From the NCBI GenBank assembly GCA_013695385.1, contig JACDAN010000175.1, positions 1 through 35,583 of the forward strand: a stretch of 35,583 bases of DNA, written 5' to 3'. The stretch comes from Actinomycetota bacterium (lineage in GTDB: Bacteria; Actinomycetota; Thermoleophilia; Gaiellales; Gaiellaceae). Below are positions 29,554 through 35,583 of this stretch, in pieces; within the stretch, counting starts at the first letter, position 1; each line of letters starts with the position of its first letter. The notes under the pieces are model-generated. The model ran no database searches. It worked only from the letters and a program-made list of their open reading frames with translations, and was not told the DNA's origin. The position numbers and the translations under genes are program-made.

Positions 29554-29970
29554 CTACTGGGAGATCGCCTCGACGACCTGACCGGTCTGGCTGTCGTCCC
29601 CGTGACGCGCGACGTCGGCCTGCGCCACGATTCCGACCAGGCGGCCGTCCTCCTCCACCACCGGGAGCCGTCTGACCTGGTGCTGCGCCATCAGCCTCAG
29701 CGCCTCACCGAGCTCCTGTTGGGGGTCGACTGTGACCAGGTCGGTCGACGCCACCTCGCGTACGGTCGTCGAACGAGGATCCTGGCCTTCGGCGACCACG
29801 CGAATCGCGATGTCCCGGTCGGTCAGCGTGCCGACGAGCCGGTCTCCTTCGACCACGGGAACCAGGCCGACGTCGTCGTCGCGCATCGCCTGCGCAGCCT
29901 CGATCACCGTCTGGTTCGCGCCCACCGTGCGTGGGTTCTCCGTCATCAGGTCGCGAATGCTCTTTCCCAT
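29554..29970 (-). CDS. CBS-domain pair protein
   Basis: A 138-residue protein made of two CBS motifs. The first covers SIRDLMTENPRTVGANQTVI to LVGTLTDRDIAIRV, the second VREVASTDLVTVDPQQELGE to LPVVEEDGRLVGIVAQADV. Length and plan match Hrp1-type CBS proteins of actinobacteria. CBS pairs bind adenosyl nucleotides and sense energy or redox state; no effector domain is attached here. ATG 29970 is preceded by GGAAGGAGAG. It lies 92 bp upstream of the XRE-TPR gene on the same side but reads away from that promoter region. Confidence 0.9.
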   Translation of the reverse strand: MGKSIRDLMTENPRTVGANQTVIEAAQAMRDDDVGLVPVVEGDRLVGTLTDRDIAIRVVAEGQDPRSTTVREVASTDLVTVDPQQELGEALRLMAQHQVRRLPVVEEDGRLVGIVAQADVARHGDDSQTGQVVEAISQ

Positions 29971-30048
29971 TGCTCTCTCCTTCCGTCGTTTCCCCCGGCG
30001 GCTTTCCCGTAGCCAGGGGGCGCGAAACGGAGTGGTGCAAGCGGCGAC

Positions 30049-30174
30049 CTAGTCCGCGCCGGGGTCGTCCTCGGCGTCTGTGTCTTCTTCTGCCTCGGGG
30101 TCCGGGATCGGCGACCCGTCGACCTCCTCGTTTCGATCGTCCTCTCGGGGATGCTGAGATACCGTCTCGTCCAT
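30049..30174 (-). CDS. Candidate 41-residue acidic protein divergent from thrS
   Basis: On the minus strand the ATG at 30174 overlaps the thrS ATG by two bases and opens MDETVSQHPREDDRNEEVDG, continuing SPIPDPEAEEDTDAEDDPGA and stopping at 30049-30051. The protein is extremely acidic, with no Cys, Trp or aromatic residue, and would be disordered. No ribosome binding site is visible and it has no homologue that I know. It fills the gap between thrS and the CBS gene and has Glu/Asp codons with GC-rich third bases, so it is a possible real small gene or an accident of a GC-rich leader. Confidence 0.35.
   Translation of the reverse strand: MDETVSQHPREDDRNEEVDGSPIPDPEAEEDTDAEDDPGAD
30160..30165 (+). 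promoter_or_regulatory. Candidate -10 box (TACCGT) for leaderless thrS
   Basis: TACCGT ends 7 nt before the thrS ATG (30173), and there is no ribosome binding site, so a leaderless message is likely. This also leaves no room for a T-box leader directly upstream. Confidence 0.45.
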
Positions 30175-32062
30175 GCGCGTCATCCTGCCCGATTCTTCCG
30201 AGCTGGAACTCCCCGACGGCGCGTCGGGGCTCGACGCCGCCGCTGCGATCGGCCCGAAACTCGCGCGCGAAGCGGTGCTCGTACGGGTGAACGGTGTCGT
30301 GCAAGACCTCCGGTTGCCGCTCGAGGACGGAGAGCCGATCCAGATCCTGACGACGCGCGATCGAGACGATCCGGACGCCCTCGCCGTCCTTCGCCATTCG
30401 ACGGCGCACCTCCTCGCCGAGGCCGTCCGCCGCCTGTATCCCGGCGTGAAGATCGCGATCGGGCCGCCGATCGCGAACGGGTTCTACTACGACTTCGAGT
30501 TCTCCGAGCCGATCGGCGAGGACGCCTTGCAGCGGATCGAGGCCGAAATCGGCCGCGAGCTCGAGGAAGGGCGGAGCTGGAAGCGGGAAGAGGTCTCCGG
30601 CGAGGCGGCCCGAGAGCGGTTCGAAGCAGAGGGCGAGCCGTACAAGGTCGAGCTCGTCGAAACCGCAGAAGGCGACATCTCCCTCTACACCCAGGGCGAG
30701 TTCACCGACCTGTGCCGCGGGCCGCACCTGCAGGACTCGGGGCCGATCAAGGCCGTCAAGCTCACCGGCCTCGCCGGAGCCTACTGGCGTGGCGACGAGC
30801 GCAACACGCAGCTGACGCGCATCTATGGAACGGCCTTCTACTCGGAGGCCGACCTGAAGGAGCACCTCGAGAGGCTCGACGAGGCGCGTCGGCGAGATCA
30901 TCGAAGACTCGGCCCGCAGCTCGACCTCGTCCATCTCTCCGATCACGCGCCGGGGATGCCGTTCTGGCATCCGAAGGGGATGGTGATCTGGAACACCCTG
31001 GAGGATCTCCGCCGCAGCGAGAATGCGAAGCGCGGCTACCTCGAAGTGAAGACGCCGCTGCTCTACGACGTCCAGACCTGGCAGACGTCCGGGCACTGGG
31101 AGAAGTTCCGGGACGACATGTTCGTCGTCCCCTATGGCGAGGAGCGGGCGCTCGGGCTGAAACCGATGAACTGCCCCGGCCACATGCTCATGTTCGGGAG
31201 CGCTCTCCGAAGCTATCGCGACCTGCCGCTCCGCTACGCAGAGTCGTCGACTCTCCACCGCAACGAGCGCGCCGGCACGCTTCACGGCCTGCTCCGCGTC
31301 CAGCACGTGACGCAGGACGACGCGCACATCTTCTGCACCCGCGAGCAGATCGAGGAGGAGATCTTCGGTTGCCTCGACTTCGCGAAATCGGTCTACGACC
31401 TCTTCGAGATGGAAGCGAGGTTCGAGCTCTCCACACGGCCGGAGAACAAGCTCGGCACCGACGAGGAGTGGGACTTCACGGAGGAGGCCCTGAAAGCGGC
31501 GCTCGAGCGCCGCGGAGTCGCCTACGAGCTCAACGAGGGAGACGGAGCGTTCTACGGGCCGAAGATCGATCTGCACATGAACGACGTCCTCGGCCGCTCC
31601 TGGCAGATGGGGACGATCCAGCTCGACGCCCAGATGCCGGCACGCTTCGGGTTGAGCTACATGGGCGCCGACAACGAGGAGCACACCCCATACGTCGTCC
31701 ATCGGGCGCTCCTGGGCTCGCTCGAGCGGTTCATCGGAATCCTGATCGAGCACTACGCGTGCGCCTTCCCGCTGTGGCTCGCGCCGATCCAGGTGCGCAT
31801 CGTCCCCGTCGGTGAGGGGCACCGGAAAGCCGCTGCGGCCGTGGCGGAGCGGCTCGCAGCAGCGGACATTCGCGTGGACTTGGACGAGCGCGACGAGACT
31901 GTCGGACGCAAGATCCGCGACGCGGAGGTCGAGAAGGTTCCCTATGTCGTCGTCTTCGGCGATCGTGAGTCCGAGGACTCGCTCTCCGTGCGCGAACGAG
32001 GTGGGGCGCAATCGTCACCGAGTCTCCACGAATTCCTACGCGAGCTCGTTGCTAAGGTATGA
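30173..32062 (+). CDS. thrS: Threonine-tRNA ligase
   Basis: A 629-residue ThrRS with the full bacterial plan: TGS domain (about 1-60, MRVILPDSSELELPDGASGL), editing domain beginning with the zinc/HxxxH motif in LRHSTAHLLAEAV (about 70-80), then the class II catalytic core with motif 2 (HRNERAGTLHGLLRVQHVTQ) and the zinc-binding cysteine in KPMNCPGHMLMF, motif 3 RFGLSYMGADNEEHTP, and the anticodon-binding domain (IQVRIVPVGEGHRKAA to the end). It charges tRNA-Thr and edits Ser-tRNA-Thr. It precedes infC-rpmI-rplT, a common gene order. Confidence 0.97.
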   Translation: MRVILPDSSELELPDGASGLDAAAAIGPKLAREAVLVRVNGVVQDLRLPLEDGEPIQILTTRDRDDPDALAVLRHSTAHLLAEAVRRLYPGVKIAIGPPIANGFYYDFEFSEPIGEDALQRIEAEIGRELEEGRSWKREEVSGEAARERFEAEGEPYKVELVETAEGDISLYTQGEFTDLCRGPHLQDSGPIKAVKLTGLAGAYWRGDERNTQLTRIYGTAFYSEADLKEHLERLDEARRRDHRRLGPQLDLVHLSDHAPGMPFWHPKGMVIWNTLEDLRRSENAKRGYLEVKTPLLYDVQTWQTSGHWEKFRDDMFVVPYGEERALGLKPMNCPGHMLMFGSALRSYRDLPLRYAESSTLHRNERAGTLHGLLRVQHVTQDDAHIFCTREQIEEEIFGCLDFAKSVYDLFEMEARFELSTRPENKLGTDEEWDFTEEALKAALERRGVAYELNEGDGAFYGPKIDLHMNDVLGRSWQMGTIQLDAQMPARFGLSYMGADNEEHTPYVVHRALLGSLERFIGILIEHYACAFPLWLAPIQVRIVPVGEGHRKAAAAVAERLAAADIRVDLDERDETVGRKIRDAEVEKVPYVVVFGDRESEDSLSVRERGGAQSSPSLHEFLRELVAKV

Positions 32063-32152
32063 GCCTGCAAGTAGGGGCGCAGCCGTTCCTCACCTTCCGC
32101 AGCGCGGAGACGCGCGGCGCGGAGGTTCAGGCAAGACGAGGAAACGTGTGAG

Positions 32153-32172
32153 CCGCTGCCTGCAGCGGTTTT
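32153..32172 (+). terminator. Hairpin with T4 tail in the infC leader (possible attenuator)
   Basis: CCGCTG-CCTG-CAGCGG followed by TTTT lies between thrS and infC (the gap is 152 bp). It may end thrS transcription or attenuate the infC-rpmI-rplT operon; L20- or IF3-dependent control of such leaders is known in other bacteria. An AAGGAGG sequence follows at 32182-32188. Confidence 0.45.
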
Positions 32173-32214
32173 GTCGTTGAGAAGGAGGAGAGAGCAGAGC
32201 TTGGTGAAGAGCCT

Positions 32215-32904
32215 TTGAGGCCACGGCGGTTCGTTCGCCCTGAGCCTGCCCCGGAGCCGCAGACCAGGATCAACGAGCGGATCCGTTCCGCGCAGGTGAG
32301 GCTGATCGACGAGGACGGGTCGCAGGTCGGCGTGAAGCAGACGAGCGACGCGCTCGAGTATGCGTACGGAAAGAACCTCGATCTCGTCGAGGTCGCCCCG
32401 CAGGCCGCACCGCCCGTCGCCCGGGTCATGGACTACGGGAAATTTCGGTACCAGGAAGAGCAGAAGGCGAAGCTCGCGAGAAAGCACCAGTCCCAGGTCC
32501 ACGTCAAGGAGATCAAGCTCAGACCGAAGATCGCAACGCAGGATTACGAGACCAAGAAGGGCCATGTCGTCCGGTTCCTCAACCAGCGGGCGAAGGTGAA
32601 GGTCACGATCATGTTCCGGGGCAGGGAGACCAGCCATCCGGAGCGGGGCCGGGATCTCCTGATGCGGCTCGCTGAGGACGTCAAGGAGCTCGGCATCGTC
32701 GAGTCGCCGCCGCTCCTCGACGGGCGGAACATGGTCATGGTGCTCGGACCTACGAAGAACGCGGGAGTTTCCAGAGATGCCAAAGCAGAAGACATCCAGA
32801 GCAGCCAAGAAGAGATTCAAGGTGACCGGAGCGGGGAAGCTGCTGCGCCGACGGGCGATGCAGAGCCACCTGCTCGAGAAGAAGTCCGCGAAGCGCAAGC
32901 GTAG
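32215..32904 (+). CDS. infC: Translation initiation factor IF-3, with C-terminal extension overlapping rpmI
   Basis: IF-3 core residues about 15-180: [76 protein letters not shown] and [20 protein letters not shown]. It blocks premature 50S joining and checks start codons. The start is uncertain: TTG at 32215 opens [11 protein letters not shown], but the only good ribosome binding site (AAGGAGG) is 27 nt upstream; IF-3 genes often use rare starts. After LGPTKN (about residue 184) it continues about 45 residues in an acidic tail, so its stop lies 128 nt inside rpmI in another frame. The tail could be real or the result of an upstream frame lesion. Confidence 0.9.
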   Translation: MRPRRFVRPEPAPEPQTRINERIRSAQVRLIDEDGSQVGVKQTSDALEYAYGKNLDLVEVAPQAAPPVARVMDYGKFRYQEEQKAKLARKHQSQVHVKEIKLRPKIATQDYETKKGHVVRFLNQRAKVKVTIMFRGRETSHPERGRDLLMRLAEDVKELGIVESPPLLDGRNMVMVLGPTKNAGVSRDAKAEDIQSSQEEIQGDRSGEAAAPTGDAEPPAREEVREAQA

Positions 32905-32989
32905 TTTCCGCCGGCTCGTCGATCTCTCCGGTCACGACGCGCGCGAGGTCACGCGCATGCTCGGCGGCCGCAAGAGAGGCGGCGGATAA
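32777..32989 (+). CDS. rpmI: 50S ribosomal protein L35
   Basis: A 70-residue, very basic protein, normal length for L35, beginning [20 protein letters not shown] with the [14 protein letters not shown] core. It binds 23S rRNA early in 50S assembly. Its first 128 nt overlap the end of infC in a different frame, so translation is probably coupled. It is followed by a 61-bp gap and rplT. Confidence 0.95.
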   Translation: MPKQKTSRAAKKRFKVTGAGKLLRRRAMQSHLLEKKSAKRKRSFRRLVDLSGHDAREVTRMLGGRKRGGG

Positions 32990-33050
32990 TGGCTTGCGAT
33001 CCTTGGTTCTCGCGGCCGGTGACCACGATCTGGTCTGGATGTGATCGCTG

Positions 33051-33410
33051 ATGCCCCGCGTCAAACGTTCTGTTCACGGCCGCAAGAAGCGGCGGAAGGT
33101 GCTGGAGGCGGCGAAGGGCTACCGCGGTCTCAAGCACTCGACCTATCGCGCGGCGAAGGAGCAGGTCGAGCATTCCCTCGTCTACGCATACCGTGACCGA
33201 AAAGCCAGGAAGCGCGAGTTTCGCCGTCTCTGGATCATCCGGATCAACGCGGCCGTACGGGCGCACGGCCTCTCGTACAACCAGTTCGTCTCAGGGTGTC
33301 GCAAAGCCGGCATCGAGCTCGACCGGAAGGTGCTTGCCGAGATCGCCGTGACCGATCCGGACGGCTTCGGCAAGATCGCCGAACAGGCGCGCTCAGCGCT
33401 CGACAGCTGA
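33051..33410 (+). CDS. rplT: 50S ribosomal protein L20
   Basis: A 119-residue L20: MPRVKRSVHGRKKRRKVLEA, AKGYRGLKHSTYRAAKEQVE, RKREFRRLWIIRINAAVRAH and FVSGCRKAGIELDRKVLAEI. It is required for 50S assembly and in other bacteria regulates infC or rpmI. The stop (TGA 33408-33410) overlaps a CTG that is the best start of the next gene. Confidence 0.97.
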   Translation: MPRVKRSVHGRKKRRKVLEAAKGYRGLKHSTYRAAKEQVEHSLVYAYRDRKARKREFRRLWIIRINAAVRAHGLSYNQFVSGCRKAGIELDRKVLAEIAVTDPDGFGKIAEQARSALDS

Positions 33411-34384
33411 CCGCCGAGCTCGAGCAGGTCTTTCTCCAGCAGGCCGACCAGTGCGAGCGCACGGGCTCGCAGCTGTACGCCGACGTCTGCCGCCGCCTGG
33501 CGCGCGAGCCGGTCGTCGCCGACGTGGTGCGGGACGACCGATGGGATCGTGCCCTTCAGCTCCTCGGCGGGCTTCACTATCTGGCCCTCCGAGACGGGAT
33601 CGACCCCTGGGGCGACCCGGCGGCTGCCGTCACCGAGCACGCGGACTGGCTCCGTGGATTCGTTGCTGAACACGGCATCCAGACGAACGAGGTTCAGCGG
33701 AGCTGGATGCTGCTGCCCTGCTTCCTCGAGATCGTCAGGCGCACGGGCACCGAGATTCTCGACCTGATCGAGATCGGTCCGAGCGCGGGCCTCAACCTGG
33801 TCTGGGATCGCTACCGCTACCGGTACGAGAACGGCGGGTGGGGCAAGGCGGACGCCGCGCTCGAGCTCTCCGGCGAGGAGCGGCGACCGGTGCCGGGAAG
33901 CCTCTGGGGCTTCGTCCCGTGGGTTCGACGGCGGCGAGGCATCGATCTTTCACCGCTCGACCTGACGCGCGACGAAGACACTTTGCTCCTGAAGGCGTTC
34001 GTCTGGGCAGACCAGCAGCATCGCCTCGAGCGGTTGAACAGGGCCGTGGAGACTCTGCGAACCAATCCGCCGGTGCTCGAGCGCGGAGACGCCGCCGAAC
34101 GACTTCCCGAACTGCTTGCCGAACGACAGCCCGGCGCCCTGACGATCGTCGTCCAGACGGCGGTCACCGGGTACCTCGGCGAGCGTGCCGAGCGCATCGT
34201 CGGCGCTCTCGAGGACGCAGCTCGACAGTTTCCGCTGGCCTTCGTCTGGACCGCAAGGCCGGCTCCCGACGTCCACGACTACTGGGGGCTCTGGGTCCGG
34301 ATCTGGCCGGAGGGGGAGCCGTTCCTGATCGAACACGCCGGCTTCCACGGCCAGTGGCTCGAGTGGCTCGGAGAGGACGAGTGA
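33407..34384 (+). CDS. DUF2332 family protein, probably CTG-initiated
   Basis: A 325-residue protein. The homologous part begins LTAELEQVFLQQADQCERTG and continues YADVCRRLAREPVVADVV, GLHYLALRDGIDPWGDPAAA, then EIGPSAGLNLVWDRYRYRY, as expected for DUF2332. No ATG, GTG or TTG lies near this N terminus; the nearest upstream is GTG 33296, deep inside rplT. A CTG at 33407 overlaps the rplT stop as CTGA, which would couple the genes as ATGA does. The EIGPSAGLNL motif recalls a methyltransferase-like SAM loop, but the function of DUF2332 is not known to me. The stop overlaps the next start (GTGA). Confidence 0.8.
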   Translation: MTAELEQVFLQQADQCERTGSQLYADVCRRLAREPVVADVVRDDRWDRALQLLGGLHYLALRDGIDPWGDPAAAVTEHADWLRGFVAEHGIQTNEVQRSWMLLPCFLEIVRRTGTEILDLIEIGPSAGLNLVWDRYRYRYENGGWGKADAALELSGEERRPVPGSLWGFVPWVRRRRGIDLSPLDLTRDEDTLLLKAFVWADQQHRLERLNRAVETLRTNPPVLERGDAAERLPELLAERQPGALTIVVQTAVTGYLGERAERIVGALEDAARQFPLAFVWTARPAPDVHDYWGLWVRIWPEGEPFLIEHAGFHGQWLEWLGEDE

Positions 34385-35103
34385 TCACTTCCGCCTCCAA
34401 CCCACGGTTGCGGCTCGTACGCCGACTGGCCTCAAGCGGTCAGCGTGAGCGGCTGGGCCTCTTCAGTTGTGAGGGCGAAGATCTGATCCGGGCGGCGCTC
34501 GAGGCCGGGCTCGAGCCGGTCGACCTCCTGGTCGACGGCGAGCGTCCGCCGGATGGACTCCCTCCGGGCGGAGAGGTCGAACCGGGCCTCCTTGCGGAGC
34601 TGTCGGTGCTGGGCCATCCACCCAGGGCGATCGGAGTGTTCCGCCGCGAAGACCTTCCTCGCCTTGAATCACCAGACGCACCTCCTGTCGGTCTCGCTCT
34701 CTGGAAAGTTGCCGATCCAGGCAACATCGGAACATTACTTCGTGCGGCGGACGGACTGGGGCCTGCGTCCGTGGCCCTCTCGCCCGGATGCGCCGATCCG
34801 ACCAGTCCAAAGGCCCTCCGTGCCTCGGCGGGAGCGATCTTTCGAGTGCCCCTCGGGCGCTTCGACGATGCGGGTGCGAGGCGGATCGCGCTCGTGGCTC
34901 AGGGAGAGACGCCGCTCGAGTCGGTGGAGCTACCGGCCCGGACGACGTTCGTCCTCGGTGCGGAGCGTCAAGGCCTGCCGGACGACGTCCTCGCCGGTTG
35001 CGATGAGCGTGCGACGATTCCGCTGTCGCCGGCGTCAGAGTCTCTGAACGTCGCCATCGCGGGCTCGATCGCGCTCTACGAGTGGAGCCGACGCCACAGG
35101 TAA
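34381..35103 (+). CDS. TrmH/SpoU-type RNA 2'-O-methyltransferase
   Basis: A 240-residue protein from GTG 34381 (overlap GTGA with the DUF2332 stop). The N-terminal domain (about 1-85) is the substrate-binding type (SNPRLRLVRRLASSGQRERL, FSCEGEDLIRAALEAG). The C-terminal SPOUT domain has motif 1 VADPGNIGTLLRAADGLG, motif 2 FVLGAERQGLP and motif 3 IPLSPASESLNVAIAGSIAL, which form the SAM-binding trefoil knot. It should methylate a ribose in rRNA or tRNA; the position cannot be told. Its location after L35/L20 suits a ribosome-linked role. Confidence 0.92.
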   Translation: MITSASNPRLRLVRRLASSGQRERLGLFSCEGEDLIRAALEAGLEPVDLLVDGERPPDGLPPGGEVEPGLLAELSVLGHPPRAIGVFRREDLPRLESPDAPPVGLALWKVADPGNIGTLLRAADGLGPASVALSPGCADPTSPKALRASAGAIFRVPLGRFDDAGARRIALVAQGETPLESVELPARTTFVLGAERQGLPDDVLAGCDERATIPLSPASESLNVAIAGSIALYEWSRRHR

Positions 35104-35106
35104 AAT
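35101..35106 (+). promoter_or_regulatory. Candidate -10 box (TAAAAT) for leaderless MOSC gene
   Basis: TAAAAT, the best -10 match in the window, ends 6 nt before GTG 35113, and overlaps the end of the preceding coding region. No ribosome binding site is present. Confidence 0.55.
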
Positions 35107-35112
35107 CGTGCC

Positions 35113-35532
35113 GTGGTGCGGGTCTCGAATGTCTGGGTGTCGCCTGCGAAGAACAGCGGGCGAATGGATCCGCGGGACCGGGTGCAGGCGATCGAGAACC
35201 ACGGGCTCGATGGATGCGCGCACGCTCGGCCCGGCACGAAGCGCCAGGTGCTCTTCGCCTCTGTCGAGCATCTCCGGGCGGTCGGAGTCGAGCCTGGCCT
35301 GACCCGCGAGAACTTCACGGTCGAGGGCGCCGACGTCGAGCAGTGGCCGGTGGGTCAGCAGGTGAAGGTCGGGGAGGCGCTCTTCGAGATCACGATGGTC
35401 TGCGACCCCTGCAGCAGGATGGACGAGATCCGTCCGGGGCTCCAGGAGGAGCTGATGAATCGCCGCGGGATGCTCGCCCGCGTGATCGAGACCGGCGAGG
35501 TCGCCGCCGGCGACGAGATCCAGCTGCTCTAG
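35113..35532 (+). CDS. MOSC-domain protein (sulfur/molybdenum cofactor related)
   Basis: A 139-residue protein with the MOSC pattern: RVSNVWVSPAKNSGRMDP at the N terminus, GLDGCAHARPGTKRQVLFAS, LTRENFTVEGADVEQWPVGQ and the conserved Cys region VCDPCSRMDEIRPGLQEEL. MOSC domains carry sulfur, or bind molybdenum cofactor derivatives. The start is GTG 35113 (a second GTG follows at once), 6 nt from the TAAAAT box. It is probably a separate leaderless unit. Length matches small stand-alone MOSC proteins; the substrate is unknown. Confidence 0.85.
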   Translation: MVRVSNVWVSPAKNSGRMDPRDRVQAIENHGLDGCAHARPGTKRQVLFASVEHLRAVGVEPGLTRENFTVEGADVEQWPVGQQVKVGEALFEITMVCDPCSRMDEIRPGLQEELMNRRGMLARVIETGEVAAGDEIQLL

Positions 35533-35583
35533 GAGGGTTTGGCGCAATACCGGCCTGTGCCGCCAGGCCGCGCTGCTCGCCCC

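Noticed and set aside
29705-32011. 768-codon antisense ORF across thrS
   Set aside because: Typical long open frame opposite a GC-rich gene; no domains and thrS is certain.

Overview
The window is GC-rich chromosomal DNA from an actinobacterium-like organism. The thrS-infC-rpmI-rplT block, several genes apparently read from leaderless promoters, a tRNA-Val(GAC) without an encoded CCA, HxlR and DUF2332 proteins, and a pilin C-terminal fragment of a type I associate with Thermoleophilia fit an Actinomycetota lineage, possibly Gaiellales or Solirubrobacterales. That placement is inference from family resemblance.

Layout. (1) 1-1836: the 3' part of an energy-coupling-factor (ECF) importer, namely the end of an ATPase gene, an S component and a secreted alpha/alpha-barrel (terpenoid-cyclase-like) repeat protein, all overlapping. 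(2) 1838-4474: a DHA2-type drug exporter, its divergent HxlR regulator with a perfect operator palindrome between them, and a cupin. (3) 4607-11250: a PcrA/UvrD helicase coupled to an Eis-type acetyltransferase, an EamA transporter, a membrane-tethered tandem AAA ATPase and a small ABM-like protein. (4) 11289-23343: a tRNA-Val gene followed by two apparently accreted integrative elements, marked by 43-bp and 20-bp copies of the tRNA 3' end. The first (about 2 kb) carries two membrane proteins and a headless pilin fragment. The second (about 9.9 kb) carries a sigma-like regulator, a ribbon-helix-helix protein, a coiled-coil protein, a PIN toxin beside a zinc ribbon, a BrkB-family membrane protein, a VapBC pair, an excisionase-like gene, a rearranged RepA-like ATPase, a cluster of short repeats and a tyrosine integrase. 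(5) 23529-29970: small secreted proteins, a RidA protein, an unrecognised 319-residue protein, a 230-bp inverted-repeat unit, an aminotransferase, a secreted DNRLRE/CBM96-like protein, an XRE-TPR regulator and a CBS-pair protein. (6) 30049-35532: a tiny acidic ORF divergent from thrS, then thrS, infC, rpmI, rplT, a DUF2332 protein, a TrmH-type RNA methyltransferase and a MOSC protein.

The core genes read cleanly. Broken or truncated reading frames cluster in 12.8-24.3 kb: a sigma-like gene, a coiled-coil gene, a truncated exported protein, a block-permuted RepA, the integrase and a secreted cupin. This suggests a decaying island, though indel errors in one stretch are not excluded.

The observations I would follow first are: the swapped blocks of the RepA-like ATPase, next to eleven short GGTGTCGT-type repeats that may be an origin or operator; a PIN protein paired with a zinc ribbon whose truncated copy lies beside the VapC gene; an 86-bp cloverleaf-like inverted repeat; the 230-bp inverted-repeat unit between two convergent genes; and the ECF importer paired with a transcobalamin-like barrel protein.
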